Below are positions 1-6,551 of a DNA stretch of 8,906 bases, piece after piece (position 1 is the stretch's first letter; each line of letters starts with the position of its first letter). The position numbers and the translations under genes were made by a program. Below the pieces are notes generated by a model. The model saw only the letters and a program-made list of their open reading frames with translations. It was not told the DNA's origin and did no database searches. Source of the stretch: Fibrobacter sp. (lineage in GTDB: Bacteria > Fibrobacterota > Fibrobacteria > Fibrobacterales > Fibrobacteraceae); the NCBI GenBank assembly GCA_021443065.1, contig JABUUR010000177.1:1-8906 (forward strand), written 5' to 3'.

Positions 1-11
1 AAGGCTCTTTA

Positions 12-40
12 GAACTACCGGCCTAGCCGGTAGTTTTCTT
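12..40 (+). terminator. Intrinsic terminator of a + strand gene lying left of the window
   Basis: A perfect 10-bp stem (13-22 pairing with 26-35, arm AACTACCGGC) closes on a 3-nt loop and runs into TTTT at 34-37, followed by CTTTAT. The T-run is on the + strand side, so it would end transcription entering from the left edge. On the - strand the hairpin is not followed by a good T-tract, so it is probably one-directional. Confidence 0.75.
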
Positions 41-46
41 TATACC

Positions 47-76
47 AAAAAGATCCCGGTTCAAGCCCGGGATGAC
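47..76 (-). terminator. Terminator of the batD-batE operon formed by a palindromic repeat
   Basis: Read on the - strand, ATCCCGG (73-67), a 7-nt loop (66-60) and CCGGGAT (59-53) form a perfect 7-bp GC-rich stem, followed by C and then TTTTT (51-47). It lies 50 to 79 bp beyond the batE stop codon, the expected place for the operon terminator. The palindrome resembles the short 'CCCGGGATGAC' repeats scattered in many genomes, so a mobile repeat may be serving as terminator here. Confidence 0.65.
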
Positions 77-98
77 AGCTGATGGTGCCCGGGATGAC
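65..98. repeat. 12-bp direct repeat GCCCGGGATGAC, two copies
   Basis: GCCCGGGATGAC occurs at 65-76 and again at 87-98, a 22-bp spacing. The first copy includes the right arm of the batE terminator hairpin. The second copy has no matching left arm, so it looks like a partial duplication of the palindromic element. Confidence 0.6.
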
Positions 99-125
99 TG
101 TAAGTGAAACCTAGAGCAAAGAGGC

Positions 126-896
126 TTACCTGATGATGCCCACGTCGCTTGTCTTGACGAAGCCCTTGACTTTTTCACCAAGGCGGATTTCTACGAAACT
201 CCCCTGTAGGGAAAGAACCTCGAAGGAGGTTCCCTCGGAAAGGGTGTTCAAGGTTTGCGCCTTGTTGTTGGGGGCGCTTGTTACGTCTGCGTCGGCGGCG
301 GTGACTACGCCCGTCACCTCGGTCTCGGCGATGAAAATCTTGTAGCCGGCACTGGCGGCAATGACGCAGGTAACGGAGGTCAGGACGAAGAGGATTCCCA
401 TAAAGACATTCTTGCGCTTTTCGTTAAGGCTGATGCGGCAGCCGACCATTGCCACGGCAATAAGCCAGAAAAGTCCCAGCAGAACGAAAAGTTGCACCTT
501 CAGGGACAGGGCATGGTGAATCTTGAAAAGCCCGGACAGCAGGGGGTTTTCTTCGTCGTCTTCGTCCACTTTATCCTTGGTCATTGCCTGGGCGTAGGCC
601 AGGTTGTGCTGGATGTCGGCATCGTTGGGGCGCAGCCGCAGGGCTGACTTGTAGTAGAAAATGGCAAGCCCCAGCTTGGCGTTCCTGAAATAGGTGTTCC
701 CAAGATTGTAATACAGGTCGGCATCCTGAATGCCGTTGTCTACGCAGGAACGCCATTCGTCGATGGCGCGCTCGAAGTCGTTTGCGTTATAGGCCTTTGA
801 GCCAGCCTCGATGCCTGGGCAGTTGTTTGTGGCAAAAGCCGTCTGTACAAAAAACAGAGAAACGGAAATAGCAAAAATTTTAATCAAATTCTTCAT
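126..896 (-). CDS. batE: BatE-like protein: TPR, two membrane segments, SH3 domain
   Basis: Probable inner-membrane scaffold of the Bat (Bacteroides aerotolerance-type) system, whose biochemical role is not established. The 256-residue product has a signal peptide (1-22, ending AFA). TPR units follow at about residues 29-108; the clearest runs from A59 to D92 with the YYNLGNTYF and A-x-x-x-Y-x-x-A-L pattern. An acidic linker (DEDDEE near 111-116) leads to membrane segments at about 132-152 and 164-184 and a C-terminal bacterial SH3-like domain (about 193-252). This order matches BatE proteins. The ATG lies 14 bp after the batD stop, and its SD (GGGAG) abuts that stop codon, so the two are probably translationally coupled. 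A terminator follows. The family call is by recognition; no catalytic residues are expected. Confidence 0.85.
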   Translation of the reverse strand: MKNLIKIFAISVSLFFVQTAFATNNCPGIEAGSKAYNANDFERAIDEWRSCVDNGIQDADLYYNLGNTYFRNAKLGLAIFYYKSALRLRPNDADIQHNLAYAQAMTKDKVDEDDEENPLLSGLFKIHHALSLKVQLFVLLGLFWLIAVAMVGCRISLNEKRKNVFMGILFVLTSVTCVIAASAGYKIFIAETEVTGVVTAADADVTSAPNNKAQTLNTLSEGTSFEVLSLQGSFVEIRLGEKVKGFVKTSDVGIIR

Positions 897-910
897 TTTT
901 CAAAATCTCC

Positions 911-2731
911 CTACTTCAAGTCGCCAAGGTTTTCGCAAAGGCTTTCCACGTCCTTCAGCATTTGCTTTTGTTCTTCGGCGGTGGGGTTTACAGGGGCGAA
1001 TCTTGCAAAGGCGCACTTTTCTAGCCAGCAGTTGATTGCGGTAATGGTTTCTGGGGCGACTCCTCGGTTTTCCAGTTCCTGCTTCATCTGGAGGCGGGTC
1101 ATGCCCTTGAATTCTGCATTGGTCAGGTCGCTAAGGTAGTCCACCAGGCCGTTTTCCAATGCGGCGTAGAGTGCCTTGGCATCGCCCTTGGACAGGGCCG
1201 CGTTTGCACTTGCAAAACGTGCCTTTAATTGCTTGTTGGCCTTGCCCTTACGGACCAGGGCTGCATTGTTGCTGTTCTTTCTCTTGCGGAAAACAGCAAA
1301 GGTGACAATAAAGTAGAACGGAATGGTGGCAAGCAATAGGATCCAGTACCAGAGGGCTTTATAGGGGGCCGGCTTGTCCGTTGCCCCGTCCATGTTGTGG
1401 ATGAACCGGATGTCATTTCCTAGGGATTCAATTTCCTGTTTCTTTACTGCGGCAGGGCCTGTGGCTGCCACGGGACTCTGGAAAACAGTTTCTGCGTTGT
1501 TGTCACCTTTTTCGACCACGATGTTCCAAGGACCTGCCACTGCTGTTTCGTATTTCTTTTTTGACGGGTTGAACCAGGTGTACTTGATTTCGGGAATGGT
1601 AAATTCCCCCTTCTTTTTAGGATAGAGGAAAACCCTGATGCTCTTTGTGGTGACCACCTTGTTTCCGGTAATTTTCTTTGAAATGTTGTTTTCTGGCGGT
1701 ACGGAGCGGAAATCGCTGAAGTCGGGGAGTTGGGGGTCGGAAATGGAGCCTGGCAGACCGTCGCCCTTGATGTTTATGGAAAGGGTCATGGCTTCGCCCA
1801 CCTTCAATTCCGTGCGGTCGAACTCCGCCTTGAAACTGTAGTTGCCTACCATGCCGGAGAAATTTTCGGGTTTTCCTTCGGTGGGCAGGGGCTTGACGTT
1901 AAGGGCTATGGGCTGTGTGGAGGCTTCGGCTTCCACAGATTCCTGACGGACACTTCGGCTGGAAAACGACATTGAGCCCATCTGCTTTTTTTCTTCTACA
2001 ACCTTGGGTTCGCCGCGCTTGGTGTACTTGAACTTGAAGGGTGGAACCTGCAGGTTGCCACTCTTGGTGGGGCTGAGCCAGGCGAACTTTGTGCTTGCCT
2101 GCATTTCGCGAACGGCGTTTTCTACAGGTTCGAACTTCATGTTGGACATGTCGTTGCGATGGACAATAAAGTCGTCGCCGGTATTCATGTCGGTGGCTTG
2201 CAGGTTGCCTTCGAAATTTTCGTAGGTATGGAACCCCAGCGTGACAGAAATCTGTTCACCCTCGTAGATGGTTGTCTTGGAGGGTTTTAGTGTAACGTCC
2301 AGGGCGTCCTCGTCGTAGGACCTTTGGATGGTGGCGTAAATTTCGTTGGCGATAACGCGCTTTTGCTCGTTGATGACCATGGTGATTTGGCCCGCGTTGT
2401 ACCGGCCGGTCTTTTTCGGGGCCTTCAGGTTGAATGTGTATATGCGGGCCTTGTAGCCGGCTCGGTTTCCTCCACCACCGAAGAAGGATTCGAACATGTC
2501 GTCAAAGCCCGGACGGATGATTTGGTCGGTGCTGTCGATACCGATCAGGGTAAATCCGTTCTGGGGTATAAAGGCGATTTCGCCGCGGTTTTCGGGCAGT
2601 TCCTGCAAGGGGAATATCAACTGAAGGCCTAGACGTTTCCCTGCTTCAATGCGTTCTGTGGCGAACTGGAGGGATGGTCGGGCGCATGCAAAAACTGCCA
2701 AGGTCAGGCAAAGGAACAAAACTCGTTTCAT
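911..2731 (-). CDS. batD: BatD-like oxygen-tolerance protein
   Basis: A 606-residue membrane-anchored protein of the BatD family, in which stacked beta-sandwich domains face the periplasm. The N-terminus is a secretion signal. Cleavage after A-C-A at residue 17 looks likely; a lipoprotein reading at C16 is possible, but Phe at -2 is atypical of a lipobox. The phrase FDDMFESFFGGGG near residue 80 matches the D-P-F-x-D-F-F stretch common in BatD. Extended beta-rich sequence follows to about residue 455, then one membrane helix (about 459-481, WYWILLLATIPFYFIVTF). A Lys/Arg-rich cytoplasmic helical tail of about 125 residues completes the protein. Length is usual for the family. It is the first gene of a two-gene operon with batE. 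A weak promoter candidate lies on the - strand near 2775-2805, but no good SD is seen before the ATG. Confidence 0.88.
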   Translation of the reverse strand: MKRVLFLCLTLAVFACARPSLQFATERIEAGKRLGLQLIFPLQELPENRGEIAFIPQNGFTLIGIDSTDQIIRPGFDDMFESFFGGGGNRAGYKARIYTFNLKAPKKTGRYNAGQITMVINEQKRVIANEIYATIQRSYDEDALDVTLKPSKTTIYEGEQISVTLGFHTYENFEGNLQATDMNTGDDFIVHRNDMSNMKFEPVENAVREMQASTKFAWLSPTKSGNLQVPPFKFKYTKRGEPKVVEEKKQMGSMSFSSRSVRQESVEAEASTQPIALNVKPLPTEGKPENFSGMVGNYSFKAEFDRTELKVGEAMTLSINIKGDGLPGSISDPQLPDFSDFRSVPPENNISKKITGNKVVTTKSIRVFLYPKKKGEFTIPEIKYTWFNPSKKKYETAVAGPWNIVVEKGDNNAETVFQSPVAATGPAAVKKQEIESLGNDIRFIHNMDGATDKPAPYKALWYWILLLATIPFYFIVTFAVFRKRKNSNNAALVRKGKANKQLKARFASANAALSKGDAKALYAALENGLVDYLSDLTNAEFKGMTRLQMKQELENRGVAPETITAINCWLEKCAFARFAPVNPTAEEQKQMLKDVESLCENLGDLK

Positions 2732-2859
2732 AATGCCAAAATTACCAAATTTTGCCGGGAAAAATGAAATTTTGCCCGTGAATTAGGCCCGTAAGGTAAA
2801 AATACAAGAAAATGTAATGTTGATTAAGAAAAATTTTCTTTCCTATAGCATTTTTTCCC

Positions 2860-2888
2860 TTGAAACGTTAGTAAAAAATTGTTAATAT
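2860..2888 (+). promoter_or_regulatory. Sigma70-like promoter of the 20-aa peptide gene
   Basis: TTGAAA (2860-2865), a 17-bp spacer and TAATAT (2883-2888) make a good -35/-10 pair. The predicted start at about 2895 gives a short leader of roughly 34 nt before the ORF. A second possible pair, TTGATT (2820-2825), 18 bp, TATAGC (2844-2849), lies upstream. The pattern match is direct; activity is inferred. Confidence 0.6.
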
Positions 2889-2928
2889 TGGCGCCGTCAA
2901 AAAGAAAAGTTCCAAAGAAGGAGTAAAT

Positions 2929-2991
2929 ATGTACTGTCTGCTTGCTTACCTCATCGTTAAACAACTCAAGTCCGGCAAGGCCTTGATTTAA
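2929..2991 (+). CDS. 20-residue hydrophobic/cationic peptide, unknown function
   Basis: The ORF encodes a 20-residue peptide beginning MYCLLAYLIV and ending KQLKSGKALI. The first ten residues are hydrophobic; the second half carries three lysines. AAGGAG (2918-2923) sits 5 nt before the ATG, an excellent SD. Two in-frame TAA codons end the ORF (2989-2994). A promoter 40 bp upstream and an intrinsic terminator 30 bp downstream make this a complete monocistronic unit of about 160 nt, antisense to neither flanking gene. I do not recognise the family. Possibilities include a small membrane peptide, a type I toxin-like peptide, or a small RNA that also happens to be translated. The expression signals are strong, but coding cannot be proven from one sequence. 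Confidence 0.55.
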   Translation: MYCLLAYLIVKQLKSGKALI

Positions 2992-3020
2992 TAAGCGAGA
3001 AAGGCACAGTTGAAAGATAG

Positions 3021-3060
3021 AAGGCGACCTGATGAAGGCCGCCTTGATTTTTTTAGCGTT
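3021..3060 (+). terminator. Intrinsic terminator of the small peptide gene
   Basis: Arm 3021-3030 (AAGGCGACCT) pairs with 3036-3045 (AGGCCGCCTT) through ten positions with one A-C mismatch, around a 5-nt loop. It is followed by GATTTTTTTA and a second long T-run at 3060-3066. It also separates this unit from the convergent mqnC, whose stop codon is at 3068-3070. On the - strand the hairpin is followed by only a poor T-tract. Confidence 0.8.
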
Positions 3061-3067
3061 TTTTTTG

Positions 3068-4141
3068 CTAATCGAAGTTCAAATTTCGGCGGTAGGGGGT
3101 GAAACCTGCGTTCTTGATGAAGTTTTCTGCCTGCTCGATGGTGGTAAGGCCGTGATTTTCAAGTACATTTTCCTCGATGACAATGCTGTTGATGTCGTCT
3201 GCGCCGGCGTGCAGTCCCAATTCTCCTAGGGAAAGTCCCATTCCCAGCAGGGAAACCTCGATGTGGGGGATGTTGTCCAGGTAGAGCCGTGAAAGGGCCA
3301 GCAATTTCAGGTATTCGTCGCCCCGGACGTGGCGGATGGGGAACTTGTCCGTCTGGGGCTGGAATGTCCAGACTACGAAACTGTTGAAACCTGCCACGTT
3401 TGCCGCCCGTGCGAGGTCCTGGGTGCTGCGCACGTATTCCAAATGCTCTACGATTTCTTCGGGGGTCTCGTCGCTGCCGAAGACGATGTTTGCACTGCCC
3501 GGTAGACCTTTTTTATGGCAGGCGGCAAGTGCGCTGCACCACTCCTTGGCGGAAAGTTTTCGAGGGCTCAGTTTTTGCCGCATGCGGTCGCTTAAAATTT
3601 CTGCACCGGCGCCCGGCACGGAACTGAGACCCGCCTCCTTGAAGATGTCCAGGAGCTCATCCAGGCTCTTGTTGTTGTATTGTGCTATCCGCACCAGTTC
3701 TACGGGGGAGAACCCGCGGACGCTCACGCCCATTTCTTGCGTGAGCATTTTTAGGACATCTGTGTAATAAGAAAGAGGAATATCCTTGTTGACACCGCCC
3801 TGCAAAAAAATCTGGTCGGCGCCTTTGGCCTTTGCCTCCACGGTCTTTTGCCGGATTTCGTCCAGGGACAATACGTATGCTTCGGGGTTCTTGGACGGCC
3901 TGCAGAAACTGCAAAAACTGCAGGTGACTTCGCAGACGTTTGTATAGTTGATGATTCTGAAAGCGGTGTAACCGACTTTGTTGCCGGGTAGCCTGGCCTG
4001 CCGCACCTGTTTGGCTGCGTCGACTATGTCGGTCCAGGGGGTGTTTTTCAACAGGTCCAACCCTTCTGCAGGGCTTAACCGTGTTGAAGAAAAATCCCCG
4101 TTTTTTGCACATGCAATGATCTTTTTCAGAATTTCGTTCAT
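3068..4141 (-). CDS. mqnC: Cyclic dehypoxanthinyl futalosine synthase (MqnC), radical SAM
   Basis: Third-stage enzyme of the futalosine route to menaquinone. It cyclises dehypoxanthine futalosine by radical S-adenosylmethionine chemistry. The 357-residue product has the C-x3-C-x2-C cluster motif (C70, C74, C77, in NYTNVCEVTCSFCSF). It also has LQGG (113-116), GAGAEIL (177-183), WTFQP (258-262), LYLDN (286-290), IEEN (322-325) and a C-terminal FTPYRRN (347-353). WTFQP and the IEENV ending favour MqnC over the related MqnE and CofH. Length fits the family. The frame extends to a TTG at 4210, but the ATG at 4141 gives the expected N-terminus and leaves room for divergent promoters. No other mqn gene is in the window. 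It is somewhat divergent: LLGMG replaces the usual W-V-T-Q-G. Confidence 0.87.
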   Translation of the reverse strand: MNEILKKIIACAKNGDFSSTRLSPAEGLDLLKNTPWTDIVDAAKQVRQARLPGNKVGYTAFRIINYTNVCEVTCSFCSFCRPSKNPEAYVLSLDEIRQKTVEAKAKGADQIFLQGGVNKDIPLSYYTDVLKMLTQEMGVSVRGFSPVELVRIAQYNNKSLDELLDIFKEAGLSSVPGAGAEILSDRMRQKLSPRKLSAKEWCSALAACHKKGLPGSANIVFGSDETPEEIVEHLEYVRSTQDLARAANVAGFNSFVVWTFQPQTDKFPIRHVRGDEYLKLLALSRLYLDNIPHIEVSLLGMGLSLGELGLHAGADDINSIVIEENVLENHGLTTIEQAENFIKNAGFTPYRRNLNFD

Positions 4142-4291
4142 ATTGTCCAAAATAGTAAAAAATGACGACCTGAAGTGTGTAAAAGTTTTTGGATATTTTG
4201 TCCACGACAACTGCTTTTATACATGATAAAAAAATTGGAGAGGTATGTAATTTTAGTGGTGGGCGAGATATGCCCTAAAAAGGAGTTTCGT

Positions 4292-5731
4292 ATGAGGCAT
4301 GTTGGTTTTGCTTCTTTCGGATTGGCCGTAGCTTTGGCAGCTACCGCCTCCAACGCGTTCATTTTGACTGGTAAGGTTTCCAATTCCAAGGGTAAGGCCT
4401 TGGAGGGTGTTTCCGTGAGCCTTCCCAGTCTAAGTCTTTCTACAGAAACCGATGGCGTGGGCAAGTTCACCTTGCGCGACACTCCGATCCAGGGAATCGC
4501 CCCCTCGGTGAATCCCGGCTTTGTCCATGTTTCCGATGGTGTGTTGTCCTTTTCCCAGTGGGGTTCCGTTGCGGTCCATATCCAGATCGTGGATGCCGTA
4601 GGCGTGCAGGTCATGAACGAGACTTTGCAAGGCTCCGGCTCTGTGGACTTGCGCGGATATGTGAAGTCCGAAGGGACTTACTTCGCCCGAATCAAGATGG
4701 GCTCTGCAATCCAGAATATCAAATTTACCGCCCATGGTTCTTACGGATCTTCTTTCGGCAATCCCCAAGTGAAGGCTCTCAAGAAAGAGGGCGAGGCAAC
4801 CTTGCTTCAGGTGGCCGCCGAGGGTTACGATACCTTGAATGTGGAACTTGCAAACCTTGACACCAACGTGGCTCTGACTTTGGAAAAAACTGCCGGCACC
4901 GAGGAAACTTTTGAATTTGGCTGGGCCAAGGGCAACGCTCCCGTACCTACCCGCGGTTGTGGCAAGGCTGCCCCGGGCAACATTCCGAAGAGCGGCAGCT
5001 GGGATTTCCAGTGGAGCAAGGGCAAGCGCACTGTCCGCATCGACATTCCCGACAACTACGACAACAGCAAGCCTTACCGCCTGGTGTTCGGTATGCACTG
5101 CATGGGCGGATGGGCCGGCGGTGTACAACAAGAAGGTTACTATGGCATGAAACCTCTGGATACCGAAAAGACAACCATCTTCATTGCTCCCGAAGGTAAC
5201 GGTAACCAGGCTCCCTGGGGGCAGGATGACTACACTTTGTTCGACGAACTTCTGGACTTTATGCAGAGCAACTACTGCATCGATTCTTCACGCGTGTTCT
5301 CTTCGGGCTTTAGCTACGGCTCCATGTTCACTAACGGCCTTTCCCGCAACCGCCAGCATTTGCTTCGCGGTGTAGCGGTTTACGAAACCGCAGAAATCAA
5401 CATCTGGGTCCCCGAACATTCCGGCAAGTCTATCGCGTGGATGGGCGTGCTTGGCTTGCAAGATGACTTGTGCTATCCGGACCTTGGACGTGCCGCCCGC
5501 AACACAGCCTTGAAACACAACGGTCCCAATTTTACGGATGCCAGCGGCGAGCAGGCCGAAGAATACAAGGGTTCCGGCCCCCACCTCTGCTACGATTACA
5601 AGACTGTAGACGAACGATTCCCGGTGAAGTGGTGCACCCAGAACGGCGGACATATATGGGACCACAAGGACCCGGGTTCCAATACCTCCTGGGTGCCTAA
5701 GGCCACTTGGGATTTCTTCACCCAATTCTAA
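4292..5731 (+). CDS. Secreted CE1-type feruloyl/acetylxylan esterase with N-terminal beta domains
   Basis: Probable extracellular carbohydrate esterase removing ferulate or acetate from plant xylan; 479 residues. The signal peptide ends near A22 (SNA). Residues 24-62 look like the start of a carboxypeptidase-regulatory-like domain (G-K-V-S-N-S-K-G-K-A-L-E-G-V-S-V). Residues about 90-147 resemble a type IX sorting-type beta domain (DLRGYVKSEGTYFARI). A beta stretch closes near 199. The catalytic module starts at RGCGK (221-225) with IPDNYDNSKPY (252-262), as in fungal-type feruloyl esterases. The oxyanion region is H269-C-M-G-G. The nucleophile is S341 in G-F-S-Y-G. The acid is probably D391 or D392, and the base is H454 in GGHIW. 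The ATG is set by AAGGAG (4280-4285), 6 nt upstream; an earlier GTG at 4175 lacks this. A possible -10, TATACA, lies at 4218-4223 with no clear -35. Substrate is inferred. Confidence 0.85.
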   Translation: MRHVGFASFGLAVALAATASNAFILTGKVSNSKGKALEGVSVSLPSLSLSTETDGVGKFTLRDTPIQGIAPSVNPGFVHVSDGVLSFSQWGSVAVHIQIVDAVGVQVMNETLQGSGSVDLRGYVKSEGTYFARIKMGSAIQNIKFTAHGSYGSSFGNPQVKALKKEGEATLLQVAAEGYDTLNVELANLDTNVALTLEKTAGTEETFEFGWAKGNAPVPTRGCGKAAPGNIPKSGSWDFQWSKGKRTVRIDIPDNYDNSKPYRLVFGMHCMGGWAGGVQQEGYYGMKPLDTEKTTIFIAPEGNGNQAPWGQDDYTLFDELLDFMQSNYCIDSSRVFSSGFSYGSMFTNGLSRNRQHLLRGVAVYETAEINIWVPEHSGKSIAWMGVLGLQDDLCYPDLGRAARNTALKHNGPNFTDASGEQAEEYKGSGPHLCYDYKTVDERFPVKWCTQNGGHIWDHKDPGSNTSWVPKATWDFFTQF

Positions 5732-5771
5732 GAATTAGAATCCGCAATTTGAAGGTTTAGTACTCCCGAAG

Positions 5772-5797
5772 ACAGCTCGCGAAAGCGGGCTGTTTTT
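5772..5797 (+). terminator. Intrinsic terminator of the esterase gene
   Basis: A 9-bp stem (5772-5780 with 5785-5793, one T-G wobble) closes on a GAAA tetraloop and is followed by TTTTT (5793-5797). It lies about 40 bp after the esterase stop codon, making the esterase probably monocistronic and separating it from the AT-rich cluster. Confidence 0.85.
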
Positions 5798-5830
5798 GGT
5801 ATTGTTTTTTCAATGTAAAGATTTTTTGTG

Positions 5831-5858
5831 TTGACAAAGAAAAAACACGTCTTATTTT
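5831..5858 (+). promoter_or_regulatory. Promoter of the AT-rich lipoprotein cluster
   Basis: A perfect TTGACA (5831-5836) is followed after 16 bp by TATTTT (5853-5858), with an A-rich spacer. It lies between the esterase terminator and the lipoprotein ATG at 5890, so it would drive the whole downstream cluster. No operator-like repeat is evident. Confidence 0.6.
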
Positions 5859-5889
5859 TGGATTGTTGCTTAAAGAGTTAGGAGTGATA

Positions 5890-6291
5890 ATGGTTAGGGC
5901 TATTCTAGTTCTTTTCTTTCTCATAGTTTCTTGTGATGATCCGATAAACAACACCACAAACGTATCGTCGATTGCAGCCGAGACAAAAGGTGATTTATAC
6001 GTCTATGCAAAGGATGCAGTTTCGGGGGAACTTATTTCTGATGTGGAATATAGTTCTCCTGCGGTTGGTGATTCCTCCATAACCACATACGGGGATAAGG
6101 GAGTTTGTTTCCCGAACTTGCCTGTTGGCGAAAATTATGCCGTGTATGTTTCTGCCAAAGGCTATGCTCCGGTAGTCTGCAATGCGTCCATAAGGTTTTC
6201 TGAAAATGTGTCTAGCCCTAACGTCGATGCTGGAGTGATGAAGATGTTCAGAAAACATATGATCATGAACGAATGCATTATGAAAACATAA
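5890..6291 (+). CDS. Lipoprotein with Ig-like/carboxypeptidase-regulatory-like domain; possibly frameshifted
   Basis: A 133-residue lipoprotein. The signal sequence ends in the lipobox I-V-S-C, with C15 as the lipidation site. Asp at +2 and +3 would favour inner-membrane retention by E. coli rules, which may not apply here. Residues about 33-101 form a beta domain with the S-G-E-L-I-S-D-V and L-P-V-G-E-N-Y-A-V-Y-V-S-A-K-G-Y pattern of carboxypeptidase-regulatory-like folds. The ATG is fixed by AGGAG (5880-5884), 5 nt upstream; an in-frame TTG at 5863 is less likely. The last residues (about 118-133, Met-rich) look unnatural and overlap an ORF in the -1 frame that carries a zinc-protease-like motif, so the intended protein may be longer. 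Function unknown. Composition is AT-rich compared with its neighbours. Confidence 0.7.
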   Translation: MVRAILVLFFLIVSCDDPINNTTNVSSIAAETKGDLYVYAKDAVSGELISDVEYSSPAVGDSSITTYGDKGVCFPNLPVGENYAVYVSAKGYAPVVCNASIRFSENVSSPNVDAGVMKMFRKHMIMNECIMKT

Positions 6292-6551
6292 AAATCTATG
6301 TTTCGGAGTTTTTAAAAGATGGTTATTTTGTTACAAAAGACAATTACAAATCGTCTGGAAAGCAAATGAAGAGCATCGCAGAATGTTTGTCTTATGGAAA
6401 AGAAATGCTTAGGAGTGCTTCTAGAGCTTATAGAAATTTTACTAAAATAGAAAAGCGACACGGTGGAGATGGAAAAAGATTTCCTAAGAGTCCGCAGCCA
6501 ACATCTAAAGATAATAGAAAGGGGAGGGATGTACCATGCTCAAAGTGGTAA
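6273..6551 (+). CDS. Overlapping ORF, probable C-terminal part of a zincin-like lipoprotein
   Basis: From its first ATG the ORF gives 92 residues, but it has no SD and overlaps the preceding ORF by 19 bp. The same frame is open back to 6222 with no start codon. That upstream part encodes T-Y-D-H-E-R-M-H-Y-E-N-I, an HExxH zinc-site motif (codons 6264-6278). The motif is cut if translation starts at 6273. Further on, R-N-F-T-K-I-E-K-R-H-G (codons near 6432-6464) loosely recalls the C-terminal Y-D-x-x-T-x-H-G of predicted secreted zinc proteases such as DUF922. That link is tentative. I read this as the continuation of the upstream lipoprotein after a -1 shift, with candidate slip site AAAA at 6252-6255. 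The tail after about 6465 is Lys/Pro-rich. Its stop overlaps the next gene by 16 bp. Confidence 0.45.
   Translation: MHYENIKIYVSEFLKDGYFVTKDNYKSSGKQMKSIAECLSYGKEMLRSASRAYRNFTKIEKRHGGDGKRFPKSPQPTSKDNRKGRDVPCSKW

Noticed and set aside
4142..4210. Longer N-terminus for MqnC from a TTG at 4210
   Set aside because: The added 23 residues do not resemble the family, and the ATG at 4141 gives the usual length while leaving promoter space.
4175..4291. Longer N-terminus for the esterase from a GTG at 4175
   Set aside because: A perfect SD and a typical signal peptide both point to the ATG at 4292; the extension would bury the signal peptide.
4430..5131. 233-codon open frame on the - strand opposite the esterase
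   Set aside because: It lies wholly inside a gene with a signal peptide and catalytic motifs, has no SD, and its composition is that of an antisense shadow.
5837..5889. Earlier TTG start (5863) for the lipoprotein
   Set aside because: It would place charged residues before the lipobox signal and overlap the SD of the ATG at 5890.
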